Shown: piece after piece, positions 36,495 to 48,754 of the stretch
Layout of the letters: each line of letters starts with the position of its first letter
Position numbering within the stretch: the stretch's first letter is position 1
Origin: Straminergon stramineum
Taxonomy: Eukaryota; Streptophyta; Bryopsida; Hypnales; Calliergonaceae
Direction of reading: 5' to 3'
Assembly (NCBI GenBank): GCA_963920665.1
Contig: OY987271.1
Coordinates: forward strand, 20,339,350-20,403,349
Length of the DNA: 64,000 bases
The notes under the pieces: generated by a model
What the model was told of the DNA's origin: nothing
The model's database searches: none
Seen by the model: only the letters and a program-made list of their open reading frames with translations
Program-made: the position numbers and the translations under genes

Positions 36495-39400
36495 TTAGTC
36501 AATCTTCACGGCACCGTAGATCACACGCACAAACCAATAGCAGGCATAGAAGCCCATAGTTCCCGTGAGCACGAAGAAGGAGTACGAGATGATCAGCATG
36601 TACCCGAAGTACAAGATCCCGGAAACCACCTTGGTGATGTCCAGCTTGGTGAAGAAGTAAAAAGCGGCGTAGAGGAAGAGATACAAGGCCGAGGATCCAG
36701 CAGTGAGATACGCCCTCCACCACCAGTGGTAATCCTCACTGCACAACTGGAAGTAGCAGAGCACAATGGTGATTTCCGCACAAGTCACCATGAGGATCAG
36801 GAACACCAGGAAGAGGAACCCGAAGATGTAGTAGAACTGGTTCAGCCATATTGAGGTCAATATGAAGAAGAGTTCGATAAACACGGCACCAAACGGCAAG
36901 ATTCCTCCGATAAGGATAGAGAACACAGGGCGCATATACCAAGCCTGCTCCGGAACCTGGCGTGGGATCTTGTTGGTTCTAACCGGGTCGTCCGCAGCAG
37001 GTTTCTTGAATCCAAGATAACTGCCCACAAATACCAAAGGTACAGAGATTCCAAACCAAAGAAGGACAAGCGCAAACATCGTCGTGAATGGCACAGCTCC
37101 AGATGACTTCTGACCCCAGATGAGAGCATTCAGTATGAAGAAGACAATGAAGACAGCTCCGGGAAACATGAAGGCGGTCTTAAGAGTGTTGAGCTTCCAG
37201 TTGGTGCCCTTGAATGCTTTGTACAGCCGTGCAGAAGAATATCCAGCAAACAACCCCATGAAGACCCAAAGGAGAAGCATGGCTGTCATAAGTCCACCCC
37301 TATTGGCTGGCGAGAGGAAGCCTAGAAGCGCGAAAATCATTGTGACAACCGTCATCCCCAAAAACTGCACGCCTGTGCCAACATAGGCACACAGTAATCC
37401 AGACCTGCTGGGTGGCCTAAATACGTCGCCATGCACCAGTTTCCACCCAGTTTCTTCTTGGGCTTCTTCTATGGATTCCAGTTGATTGTACTGTGAGATA
37501 TCACGATGCAGTGTGCGCATCATGATCATGGCTACCATGCCCGAAAGGAAGAGGACGATCATCAAAGAGTTGATGATCGAGAACCAGTGGATCTGGTCGT
37601 CTTGCATCATCAAATAAGTATCCCACCTCGATGCCCACTTCACCTCGCTAGACTGAACATGAAAACATCAACAGAAACAGGAACTTAAAGATGCAGCGAT
37701 AGCAACCAATCCATCTCAAGCTCCCAAATAATCAGTACCTCTGAAGAGCACTCCAGGACTTTGATGTACTCTACAGTAGCATACACAATCAAGACCAAAT
37801 TGATAGAGGGTAACATATGTGCTTCTCGTAAACCTAAACTTGGAGGATACAGGATCGAAAATCGCTTACCTCGAATTTCACATCATAGGTAAAGATGATC
37901 TCCCCACCAGCCACAACCTCCTGAGGAGGTTGATGATTAGTAACGAACACCTTGGCAGCAGAATTGCAGGTCTTCAACTTAGTCTGACTTTTGTCCCAGG
38001 TCTCATACTGATGTTTCACACTACATAATCCACCACATCAATCAACTCAGCAGAAAAAATTGAATAAACCATAGGTGAACAAGGTTGAATCAAAACTACT
38101 TGGGCTGTCGAGCAACCGCTACTTGAAGTGTTCGGTGAATGATGTACCTCGCTTAATACAATTAAGGAAGACCCTTTGGCCCACTCACAGAGAAATTCAA
38201 ATGAAAATTGGCTGGGACTCTTTTAACAATGAAAGGCATTGGGGGTGTTCTTGGGGAGCAAACCTAAAAGGCAACACCTCGAAGCCAACAATTCGATAAT
38301 CTGTAGATTCAGGGACTTTGTGGTACGCCACCGTGAAACTTAGGTGATTGAAAATGAAGTACTTCTCCTCCTTCTTGTTCTGTCAAACAGATATATTTGA
38401 AGGACACAATTCATCAAATACTAAAAAAACTACTGAAGATAAAATGAAACAAATTGGGGGCATGAAAATACAAAACAATCAAGCACTCACTGTATCCAGA
38501 GACGCCTTAAAACCAACTGGAAATCCTCGGTCATAGGTCTTGAAAGGACTTCGCTCACTAGTCCTGACCATCGCCACTGGAAGATTATCAAGGATCCTGC
38601 ACAAAAACAGCACCAGTGAGTCAAGGGATGCCATCCTGAGCATATGAATCAGCAAACCTAACCAACAAGAAGTCATACAAAATATGAATCAATCTAGTGC
38701 CATATTTCAAAAAACACCAGGACAATAGCGAGCGACTCTTACATGTTTACACGGTAGTCATTCTCAATTCGATCCTTCAAGAGCTTGGCAGACTTCTCCC
38801 CGAGCTTCTCCTTTCGGCAAACAATTTTACATTGCTTATCGTCGTTCATTTTGAACTGCCGATGAACGAAGCAACTTATATCATCAGCACAACAGGATAC
38901 CGAAAATCCTTCACATCCAATCAGCAACAGATTTCATGCTCTACCCTATACAAGCTGTTGTATTCTCATATGCAGAGCAAATTTGTGCAAACTAAATTAA
39001 CTGGCTGAGCTTATACATGACTCTCACAGAAGAGAAGGACTAGAAAACTCACAGTGTAAGGAGAATTTTCAATGCGATCGCCCCGAAGAACCTCACCCAG
39101 ATTCTCAGCCATGTTCTCGATTTTCTCTGGCTTACAATAATCAAGCGAGTAGTATTCATACGGTAGCTGTGTCTTCGTCGAAGTGATTTTATTCACCTTC
39201 ACTTGAATCGGGGTACCCTGTTTCGAGCACATCCAACATTATAAATTATTCCCGATCACAACACCCTTCCACTTCAATCACGCTGATTCATAACTCTGAC
39301 AAAATGTATTGATTCGAACATATGTGTCATGCACTTAGAAATAGCTCTCGACAATCGTGGCCATCATGCAAGGACTGCAGAGAATCTGGGATCAAGGAGG

Positions 39401-40489
39401 GTTTTTTCCTAGAAGCGCAGCAACAGACACAGTAGTCGAAACTCTTGAGCTTTCTACGTTACCGATGTCATCGCAATCACCTCAACCAGCTCAAACAAGA
39501 GTATTCGCATAACTTCCAGTAAACTAAACCCTCTCTAACGACACTACGTAATTGCTCGTTCCCTGCGTATCTAAGAATGTATCATATTGCGTGCACATCT
39601 GATTGGGAAACTCCCACACGTTGCGAATACATGCGGGTGCATTTCAAAGGAATTTGATCCCCAGAGGCAGAGCCGTTCGGTAGGGTTAATTGTGCCGCAA
39701 ACAACCAAGAAACGACTGCCCAGTGCTCCATTTGATTTCTCTAGAAGAAGTATGGATGGATTTCGTCAACGACCGCGTTAATGTTGTATTCGAGACAGAT
39801 TGGCTATTCTCATAGAATAAATCCTTCTTGACGAGAAAAAAATGCCGTTTCAGTAAGACATCATACACCATATCTAAACACAGTGTTTTCGGATGGGACC
39901 ACGAAAGATCTACTATGTTAAAAAAGATTATACCTATATGCTATTCCTCCAACAAGACAAACACCAGATCTGAAATTTAATGAGCGCCGAATGCAACCCT
40001 ACGTAACCCCAACTATACCCTCACCGCAGATCTATAGATCCACGACCAAATCAGGTCAGCATTTGCGCTACAGCAAAGTCAAGATCCACCGAGAACCAAA
40101 CACCGAAAAGAACAAGACACATCGACATAGAAACCTAAACACTACCGAACCAAACCAAAAGCATAGAATGCTGCTCACAGAACCCCGAGTTTGCTCACTG
40201 CACCCGGGGTGTCCATTTCAGGGTGAGTGCGGTGTCCCTCGCAATAGTGAGCTGCGCTGACACCCTCACCCGAAAGCCAAGACGAAAAAAAACAAGATCG
40301 CAGCACACACTACAGAATTCCATTCTCCAAAACGTCACCCAAACCCCACCAGGAGTGCTGCGCATCGCAGGAACGCACCTGCGCAAGATCCAGAGGCGCG
40401 ACGCCAGGCAAGTAGAAGGCGGAGACCAGCGAGGGCAGCCATAGTGCGAGCGTTAGGAGTAGAGCGCGGCTTCCGAAGACGGCCGCCAT
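36495..40489 (-). CDS. TMN: Transmembrane nine superfamily protein (nonaspanin/EMP70), seven exons
   Basis: Coding exons on the minus strand: 40489-40379, 39217-39053, 38855-38743, 38596-38491, 38379-38264, 38020-37870, 37652-36495 (stop at 36497-36495). Every junction is GT-AG and keeps frame, giving 639 residues, the usual length for plant TMN proteins. The start at 40489 sits in a good context (caccATGG) and opens a signal peptide (about residues 1-24) followed by FYLPGVAP, the family's conserved mature N-terminus. The lumenal domain runs to about residue 270; the last exon holds all nine membrane segments. Family motifs seen are [28 protein letters not shown] and a C-terminal VKID, matching the KxD/E signal known to bind COPI and retain nonaspanins in the Golgi. 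Known role of the family: sorting of membrane proteins with glycine-rich transmembrane domains in Golgi and endosomes. Intron 1 is the longest (1161 bp); the others are 111-243 bp. Symbol is for the family, not a specific paralogue. Confidence 0.96.
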
Positions 40490-40807
40490 GGTGAAGCTGG
40501 CGCTGCAAATGGAAGCCAAGGAGGGTGCGATCTGCGTTAACTGAGCTTGGATCCAAGGTGTGGACTAGGGTGCGAGCACGCCGTGAGAGAAGATCCCATC
40601 CCAAGCGGGAAGAGCAAGCGCAAGCGACGAGGACAACAAGAAAGAGATGAGAGTAAGCGCAGGGTTCGTTGATGGCGACGACGCCATAGCCGGGCTGGAA
40701 GAAAAGCGGAGGCGACAACTGGGGTGGGAAATGGCACTGTTTACACCGAGGAGCGCGGCCATCGGGGCGGATGGTGCTGATTACGGATCCCGTGACTGTG
40801 GACTTCA
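40490..40807 (-). promoter_or_regulatory. GC-rich 5' leader/promoter segment of the TM9SF gene
   Basis: The 318 bases before the TM9SF start are much richer in G and C than the surrounding DNA, as expected for a promoter and 5' UTR. No clear TATA box was found. An ATG at 40808 opens a 157-codon frame that overlaps the true start out of frame (ends at 40335). If transcription starts above 40808 this would be an upstream ORF; the transcription start is unknown. A codon 30 bases before the ATG, in frame, is TTG and not a credible start. Confidence 0.45.
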
Positions 40808-40811
40808 TTAA

Positions 40812-41076
40812 CCCTTAAACGCCGGGCTGGTGACCGTGGGAACCATCCCTTTTGGTACTGTGTGATATCATCTACTTTAAAAATAAAAGTAAAAGTTCAT
40901 TGGAGGTCAAACGACTGTGCAAGATCTCTCCTCTTTGCACAAAATTCTAAGGATGAACAATTGAACTTTTGTCCTACTTGGAAAAATTCTAAAGATGAAC
41001 AATTGTACTTTTGTCCTGCTTAGAAAAATTCTTTGTCATCCATCAAACAAACAATGTTCGTGGCATCATTTAAGGG
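40812..41076. mobile_element. TTAA-flanked TIR element, family G, copy 1, in the TM9SF upstream region
   Basis: TTAA at 40808-40811; right flank TTCA at 41077-41080, one base off. Ends CCCTTAAACGCCG and, inverted, CCCTTAAATGATG. The body aligns with 47813-48034 (TTCTTTGTCATCCATC, CAAAATTCT, TTTTGTCCTAC). It lies about 320 bases above the TM9SF start. Confidence 0.7.
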
Positions 41077-41080
41077 TTCA

Positions 41081-41690
41081 TCATTAGATAAGTACACCTA
41101 ATAATGACCAAATGGTTATAGATGTAGTTTGCTTCATAATATTGTTAGTGAAGGGCAAGCTTGTCACACCTCTATTGCATATTTATTTTTTTCCCAAGGA
41201 AGAAAGTTCAACAAATGTTAAAAAGAGAATTTTATTTAATGTTTCTTTTGCAAATACAAAAATAAAATTATTGTATTAAAAGAATTCCCCCCAAAATGGC
41301 ATCTATTTTGAGATTATTTTCCATTGAAATCACCCTACAACTATGGTAATGAGGGAGGAAATTTGTATCACCTACAAATTTTATTTTTCATGGGACTCAA
41401 AATAAAATATGGATCTTTCAACTTTCACAAATTCACAATAGTGTGAGAGTATCATCAATCCTATGCATTGTAAGGCACAAATTACAAAATGTCATACGAA
41501 GATCCGGTCTAACTTCCCAAATTCAATCCAATGCAAGCTCTACACCTTGAAAATAGGTGCATATCAAAACAAAAATTATACTCTTCAACATGATAAAAAT
41601 TTCATTTTTGTTGTGTTATATGTTGCATGTAGAGAGATGCATGTAGAGAAATGATTCTTTGACTTTGATAAATTAGTCATGTGCACTACC
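41081..41690. other. Intergenic, nothing recognised
   Basis: AT-rich; no gene or defined repeat. Confidence 0.35.
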
Positions 41691-41729
41691 ATTATTGGAA
41701 TAAATCAATGCATTCTTTGCAAGGAATTT

Positions 41730-41900
41730 CTATTCTTTGAGTTTTATTCCTAATTTTTATTGAGGTGAATATGTAGAAATTTTTTATTTGCCACAAATGA
41801 TCAAATTTGAAAATTTTGAATTCATAGTTGGAATCTAGAACTTTGAATAACTTGTTGCAAGACACAAAGTACAAAATTTGCCACTCTAAAATAGGGACAA
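41730..41900. repeat. Repeat E, copy 4 (frame decayed)
   Basis: TTTTTTATTTGCCAC followed by ATGATCAAATTTG matches the other repeat E copies, but the frame is interrupted (it reads NYEFKIFKF on the minus strand). Confidence 0.45.
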
Positions 41901-42689
41901 GTTTATTACTTCTATTCTTAGAAAGTGGCAGACGAAAAGTCTTCCAAGCTAAGGAATGCTTGTTGCACTATTTTAGACATCTACATATTCCTTTTGGTTT
42001 GTTATATTTTTATATGTCTATATTATTAGAGATCATTCTCTAGAAAAAATAAAGGATTCTATGACTACAAAGAACAACTAGTTTTTTAGTTGCATGGAAC
42101 ATTTGTAACATGTGCTAATTTGGAGATTCGCAACCAATGTAGACAAGCTAATCGCATGTGGAATGTAGTTGCAAAGGACAAAGGGGTTGTTTCTTATCCG
42201 ATAGCCTAATTGAAACTCCATCAATAAACTCTTACAATGTGGTTGTTTATGTGGTATTTGTTATTATGTAAGGTCAATCACACAATTGACGAGTTTTGCA
42301 ACTTGTTGGTAACTCATTTGTAACTAATGTATGACTCATTTGCAACTCATATGCGACTTCATTGTGACTCCTTTGTAACTTGTAGATTCATAGATTTTGA
42401 AATTCTAATATGAAGAATTTGTACATTTCAAAATTTTATATCTACCTTCTTTTTTAGAATTGAAAAATTCAAATATTGATATTTAATACATTTCACTAGT
42501 TTAAAGAACTTTACAATTTCTTGGATTTTAAATATTTGTGGATTTCTATGGACTGTAGAAATCTTAGAATTCTATCAACATTATTCAATACATAAGAGTG
42601 CAACAACATAAGAATACAACAACTTACAAGTCTTATATAGAGGGTTGCTATTATGTGAGCCTAGGAGCCTAAAAGACTATTAAACCTTT

Positions 42690-43160
42690 GGGGCAGGGTT
42701 GACACATCATTGCTGAATAATTAATTAAAGTTCCCAAAGTAAATTCAACAATTTAAAATTTTAATTTTTACAAATTCAACATTATCTCAAAGAAAATTCT
42801 ACACTTTCAACAAAGAATTTCAAAATCCCTTTTCAATCAACATGATATTAGATGGAAAGACAACTTGTTTATACAAGTAGGGTAGTAGGAGGTGAAACAA
42901 CCATGTGGGATATGTCAATTAAGATTAGTATAAGCTCAACTACCCATAGTTAAACTCTCTTCTATATATTGTCCTATATCCTTTGAGGATTCGTGATTGA
43001 CAATGGATTTCATTATAAAACCGACCTTTCCATCCCTGGGCTACAATATGATAGAGATCACTCCTCTTCACTTCATCTTCAAAAACTTCCTTAATGATGG
43101 ATGCTAATTGGACTTTGTATTTTCTTTCTTGTCTAATACTAGACATTTCCTTTGTCTACA
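42690..43160. repeat. Dispersed repeat H, copy 1
   Basis: Aligns with 48755-49220: AATTAATTAAAGTTCCCAAA, CATGTGGGATATGT and CAATGGATTTCATTATAAAA are shared. It may be one unit with repeat F, which follows it here. No coding frame survives. Confidence 0.55.
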
Positions 43161-43259
43161 ACAAATTGGTCAACTAATCCTTTCTGAATTCAGCAATGTC
43201 TCTTTCATTTTATTTTTTTTCCGGCTTTCTTAAAAATAATTATTTTCTGCCAACCCTGA

Positions 43260-43470
43260 CCCAAAGGTATGGTATACCCCTATTTTATAGGTGTGTATAC
43301 TATAAAAACCTTCCATGATAATAGTATAAATATATTATGAAACCTTATATTATAGGTGTATATATACATTATAAGCACTTTCAATAATAGTAGGATATCT
43401 ACTTATATATATTCTTAAGGCTTACATGCTTGCATTTCCATGTTTACACACTAGCATCGTTGGCCTTATA
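43260..43470. repeat. Dispersed repeat F, copy 2
   Basis: Counterpart of 16480-16700. See that entry for the shared blocks. Confidence 0.5.
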
Positions 43471-43889
43471 TGTCCAACCTAATGGTACTCTTGACAATTG
43501 ATATGGGACGATTGATATAAGACAATTGGGAAACACCTTTGAAAATGACTATAAAAACAACTACAAAAACACTTCAAAACCACTATGGCCATTTTAGACT
43601 AAGTAGCAATCTTTTCCTAGTTGTTTCCTAGTCATTTTTTGTGATTGCAAATCAATATGGTGAATTCCATAGAGCATAGACTTGTCCACGCTGATACTTG
43701 TGATAAATAGTGGATGGAGAATAGTTCACTCTATTCATTCTACATTTGAACTTAAGTTTGTTAGAACTCTCGTAATCCTATACTTCATTCTATGATTGCT
43801 TTGCAACTAAAATAATGACATAAAACAAATTATGTAAGATTCAATGCTAATATAAAGGGCTACAATTGCATGACAAATGTATAGGACAC

Positions 43890-44720
43890 TTATTCACTTT
43901 TTAGCTGGTTGTAGAATTTTTTTTCAATTAGTGTTTCATGAGAGCAAAACTTATGCCATTTTTAAGTACAAATTTGAATTCATTAGGCAGTAAAACAAAT
44001 CTACAAAAACTCAAAATTTTAAATTTTAAAATTTGTTTCTTATAAGTTATACATTTGTCTATATAGAAAGCTTAGATTAATCCCATTTGGATTAGTGATG
44101 AGAATTGTGGGGCTTCTTGTTTTGTGGGCAAGTATAGCATTTTCTTGAGAAAATAATGATTGGATTTGTTTTTGAACTCAATTTTCAGAATTTACAAAAA
44201 AAATGTTTCACAAGGTTTAATATACTTGCTAGAATAATTTCACTATCAAGATTAGTATATTTCAATACCATCTTAGAACTATCAACAATTCAATGTTTTG
44301 TTCTATCTTGTATCTACTTCTACTTAGCATTTTTTTAAAAGATGATAATCAAGATTTTTTTCATCAAGTTTTTTTTCTAGATTCTAAACTCAATTATTCA
44401 ATATAATATTTTTTAAATTCAATATTTGTAGAGCTAAAATTTGAAGCCAAGAAGATTCAAGTCTTATAGTCTAATCATGTAAGGTGCAAAAAAACACTTT
44501 AGTATTTTCTTCACTTTAAACACCATATCTTGCAATCTAAGAGGTCAAAGTTTTAGAAATTTCTTCTACACATTTTCAGATAGTCTAGTGCAAGCCCCTA
44601 TGGTTAACTATGAGAAAAAAATAATTTAGAAATAATTTTCCTATAGCCATTAGAAATTGCAATTCTAAGTGATTTCTGATGAAAAAAGGCCTTAGGACTT
44701 CATGAGTTAAGTGCATGTTG
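43890..44720. mobile_element. Family A element, copy 3 (worn ends)
   Basis: Same orientation as 4628-5459, sharing TCTACTTCTACTTA and CTTAGAACTATCAACAATT or near matches. The right end GGCCTTAGGACTTCATGAGTTAA still resembles the family terminus with TTAA; the left end is not resolved. Confidence 0.5.
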
Positions 44721-44831
44721 AAATATTATTATATTAGACTAATCTTGTGAAGATATAAATGTATTTGGTGGCACTAATTTGCGATCTCAATAATAGGATA
44801 AATGACAAATAAAGTAAATCAATGTAATATA

Positions 44832-45167
44832 CATTAGGGGAGATTTGAGGGCATACAGAGACTGTTTTAGGCCCATTTGCTGTGCTAGGAACAAGCCATT
44901 GTTGTCTAGAAAAAAATTAGAAAATATTTTTTGTTTAAATAAGAATTTTTTTAAAAATATATATATAATTTTTTTTTAAATAAGAAAATATTTTTCTTTA
45001 ACAATATTTTTTTTAATAAATAATTGGAAAATATGAATTAATTAAATATTATTATTTGATGTGGTAGTGTGACTACCTCATCAGATCATTGTTGTGGCGA
45101 TGTTCCCCATTGTTTGAGAACTTTGGGAACTTGCAATCTTCCGGAGGACTAAAATCCCCCTCTAATG
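44832..45167. mobile_element. CATTAGAGG-type MITE, copy 2
   Basis: Ends CATTAGGGGAGATTTGAGGGC and, inverted, CATTAGAGGGGGATTTTAG. The interior holds TGATGTGGTAGT. The reverse complement aligns with 13192-13471. 336 bp. Confidence 0.65.
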
Positions 45168-45437
45168 AATTATGATTTTCATTGGAATGAAGAAGCTATT
45201 CATGTCAATAGCAAAGCATACTAATAAGAAGTTGAAGAAACAATATTTGGGAAGTCTTAGGAATTGCCCCTGTAATTTGTCTCTTCTTTATACAAGGACT
45301 TGGGTTTTTTTCCAAGGTGCCAATTGCATCCTCTCTTATTATCAAAATCTCCCAATTCATTTCCTCTAGTAACAAATTCTCAATGGACTTTCCTCCAACT
45401 TCAAATTTTTAAAGTCTATAATCTTCCTCTTTCAAAA

Positions 45438-45665
45438 TCATGCCGATTTTGAAACCATACCCCAAATTTTATTACATATACCAAGCAAACATGGACGATA
45501 GAACAAACGGTGGCCACCACAACCAACCCTTGAGTGATACTTGCCTTGTCCATCAACATATCCACCTCCACTAACCCAAGTAGTAGCTTTGGATTTAAAA
45601 TGGCAAGTGTCTAAGTCAAACATTTTCATGAAAGTGGCAGCTATATATCCACCATTTATTTTCAA
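45438..45665 (-). other. Unrecognised open frame, possible protein fragment
   Basis: A 75-codon minus-strand frame with glycine- and cysteine-rich sequence (WVSGGGYVDGQGKY, VGCGGHRLFYRPCLLG). The composition looks more protein-like than neighbouring AT-rich frames, but I recognise no family. The frame ends near the start of the interrupted family M MITE. Confidence 0.2.
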
Positions 45666-45924
45666 ACATTAGTAATGACAAGCAAAATGATTGGTTTGCC
45701 TTGTTGACATTTTTTGAAAAATTCATTAATTTTTCTACATACGGACATATGTGAGAAAAAAAGAGAGCAATTGAAATTTTATTTTCTTGACAAAATAATG
45801 AAAATATGAATTCATTATGATATTTTGAAGTATATTGTCTAATTGGCCCATAACAGTCTCTAAACTACATCCAAAACACCCAAAAATATACCCATAACAG
45901 TCATCTTACCACCTTAAGTACTCA

Positions 45925-47312
45925 AGGGGTGCAATCCTTAAAAAATGAGGATGTAGGTGCAAACACCATGTATTTTATGGGAGGGGGGTATTTTTTGTCT
46001 ATTGTTTATTTTGCACCCTATCACTATGTAATTTTCTAATGTGGTTCATTAAAGGAGGGGCATACATTAATTGTAATTCCCAATTGCAATGAATATATCA
46101 TATGCTATATTAATTCAATTTGTTTACACTACTCTCAATTACAAAATTGGGTGCAATATTTAGGGTTCACAATTAAGGGGCTTCTTAACCCCTTAACACT
46201 TCAACATCTAGAAATTCATATCTAATTCCACAAAGTTCTAAAAAATATAAAACAACTTGGATTAGATGCTAATTCCATTTGTCTTTCAAGGAAAAGTTAT
46301 TAGAAAATATTTCAAGAAGTCCAAAGCATATATCAAGAAGAACAAAAACACAAATAAAACCTCACAATTTTAGGTAGACTAAGTGAGTGGAAGTCATCTT
46401 TGACAAATTTGCTTTGTTCTAAGCTTATTTTCTAGAGAGTAGTAATGATTGTGGAGACAACAATCAAAGGCTAAAAATGCAAGCCCTATTTTAGCTAAAG
46501 AGAGAAGATTCAAGTAGTTGTTCAAATTCAAGCATGAAGCCTAGAAGCATTCTCAGCTCTATATAAGATACAAAACCCTTTGTGACGAAATCAACATGTA
46601 AAGTAGCAAGTACAAACAGTGTATGTGGTTTGAGCACTTAGGCAAGTCTAACATACCATCATGAGGTTAGCTTGATGTGAGAATTTGGATACTTATACAC
46701 AAACCTAGGCAAATAACTCATATGGCCTTCCAAACATATAATGGCTAGATCAAGAATCCTTAAAAATTAATATATGACAGGGTTATGAACCTAAGCCTCA
46801 TCAAAATTTAATTGGAGACCAATTAAAATGCTTAGAAAGGTACGTAGTTTACTAGTGCATAGTTGTTGGTAAATATAGCATATACTCATTTGTGTATAAT
46901 AAAAGTCCTAGCTAAATACAACACATACTACATGTGATAGGATGATAACCCTCTTTTAATTTACAAACTAACATTGGTATGCAAGTTAAATCATCATAGC
47001 TTAAAGAATCTAGAATAAAAAGACAATGTAGTATAAATGTAGGGTTAAATGCTAGTCCTAAACCCATAACTGAGACTTTTGTACCACTAAATTAATAAAA
47101 AATAGGGGGTATCCTAAGTGGCTAAATCTAATTTTTTTTCCTAATGCATCCTATTATTTCACACCCTATAGAATTTACAATATACCCAATGGCATTTTAT
47201 ATACACTATAGTATAGTCAATTAAATTATAATTTTCACCCCAATGTATTTTGGGTGCCCTACATTTGTTCATACCTATATGGATACTTCTACCACTTATT
47301 GCACCCCCCGAG
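45925..47312. mobile_element. 1.4-kb element with 12-bp target duplication
   Basis: Begins AGGGGTGCAATCC and ends ATTGCACCCCCCGAG, sharing the inverted GGGGTGCAAT. Flanked by CTTAAGTACTCA at 45913-45924 and 47313-47324. Uninterrupted homologues of the target exist in the other family M copies. Long duplications suggest a Mutator-like element, but 12 bp is at or above the usual range. No transposase frame. Confidence 0.75.
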
Positions 47313-47435
47313 CTTAAGTACTCACAATATTTTCTAATATAGCTACAACATTTCCTAACATGGACACAACATGAAGGAATAAAAAAAAAATCACTTTTTG
47401 AGAAGAATTTACATTGAAAAGGTAGATCTTCCTAA

Positions 47436-48112
47436 GAGCATCCTCAATCCATACTTCATGAAGGCATGACAATGACAAGTCTCGCGTAGGTCCACAAAAA
47501 CTTGCCCCAATGCTAATAGTACTTTCCATGTTATCTTCAAGGGCACAACATTTCATGGCTTTGGCATGGCATTTTTTGGCTCTTTCTAGTGCCCTTCAAG
47601 TGAGCTAGTAAAAATCTTTGACAACGTAATCATATCATCATATGCCAATGAGAGAGCAAAAAGGGAATTAGGTCAATTAAAAATAATTGTTGTCATGATA
47701 AGTCAATAGTTGCTTATTCTTGTGGAAGCTCCATTTGTCACTTGACAAGGTTCTAGGGAGCTCCCATATTGTGTTTGCATTGGGGAGCTCGACCCTTCAT
47801 AACACACTTTAACCCTTAAAGGATAGACTAGTGACTATGGAAATCCTCCCTCTTGAAACCATGTGACATTGTCTACTTTAAAAAAATCAAAAATATTCAT
47901 TGGAAGTCATACTACTATACAAGACCTACCTTTTTCTCACAAAATTCTGAGGATGAATAGTCATAGTTTTGTCCTACATGGAGAGATTCTTTGTCATCCA
48001 TCGGACACAAAATGTCCACTTTAATGTTTGAGGGTTAAAAAAAAGAGCCTAAAATGAGGCATTGCACCTCCTTTTGAAGTGGCCATATACTGTGTGTGGA
48101 CTAAGGATGCTA
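47436..48112. mobile_element. TAA-flanked TIR element (PIF/Harbinger-like MITE)
   Basis: Begins GAGCATCCTCAATCC and ends GGACTAAGGATGCTA, so the inverted ends share AGCATCCT(C/T)A(A/G)TCC. Flanked by TAA at 47433-47435 and 48113-48115, the target duplication typical of PIF/Harbinger and Tourist elements. Inserted in family M copy 3; 677 bp including a nested TTAA element. Confidence 0.75.
47813..48034. mobile_element. TTAA-flanked TIR element, family G, copy 2, nested
   Basis: TTAA at 47809-47812 and 48035-48038. Ends CCCTTAAAGGATAG and, inverted, CCCTCAAACATTAA. The body aligns with 40812-41076. It lies wholly inside the TAA-flanked element. Confidence 0.7.
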
Positions 48113-48754
48113 TAATGCAATCATTAACTTTAGAGCTCCATCAAGTCACCGTAATCCAAGGCATTGACTCTAGCCACTAACTAACTTAATGATGTCCTAA
48201 TCTCATTTATTAGAAAAGTTTGTCATGGATTGATGTAAGAGTGTAATGGGTCATTTTCTAAATGTATGCATTGCTTAGTTTGCTTGTCAAAGGTTGGTTT
48301 ACCTTAATCCCTTTAGGATGTTGGGCTTGGAAATACATACTTGATTTAGAGCATAATCTGAAGGCACAAAATGTACAAAAATAATGTTTCAAAAGCTATA
48401 ACAAAGTTTTTTGATCCTAGATTCTTTGCATATGATTATTGTGGATGGCACAATAGAATCCCAAAATGTTTACAACATATTCTGGCACCCAATAATTTGC
48501 AAAAATTATAACAAGGGGGGAGTCTTTAGTCAGGCTACATAGAGATTCCTACAATACATCATAGTAGAGAGGACATCTAATTGCGTCGTGTCAAGAGGCA
48601 AAAGGAACAATGTGACACAAGAGTACAAGTTCTTCAATCATCTTTTTACTTCAAAAACTAGTCAACAATTGTAGAAGACAATTCCAAATTTGAGTACCTA
48701 ACTCTTGAGGCGAAAATCCAAAGAGAGTACCATAGTTGTATGGCAAGACTAGCA

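Larger units (their letters stand above)
45669..48306. mobile_element. MITE family M, copy 3, interrupted by two insertions
   Basis: Three segments (about 45669-45924, 47325-47435 and 48116-48304) align in order with the intact copy at 15694-16232. Removing the two inserts and their target duplications leaves about 540 bases, the same size as the intact copy. The right end is GGTTTACCT followed by TA. Confidence 0.75.

Noticed and set aside
36387..36854. 155-codon plus-strand frame
   Set aside because: It is the antisense shadow of the conserved TM9SF last exon.
27156..40489. Functional cluster of ceramide synthase and TM9SF
   Set aside because: They share strand and endomembrane location, but plant neighbours are usually unrelated and nothing in the sequence links them.
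40335..40808. 157-codon frame on the minus strand as a separate gene
   Set aside because: It overlaps the TM9SF first exon out of frame in a GC-rich leader, where stop-free frames are expected. At most an upstream ORF.
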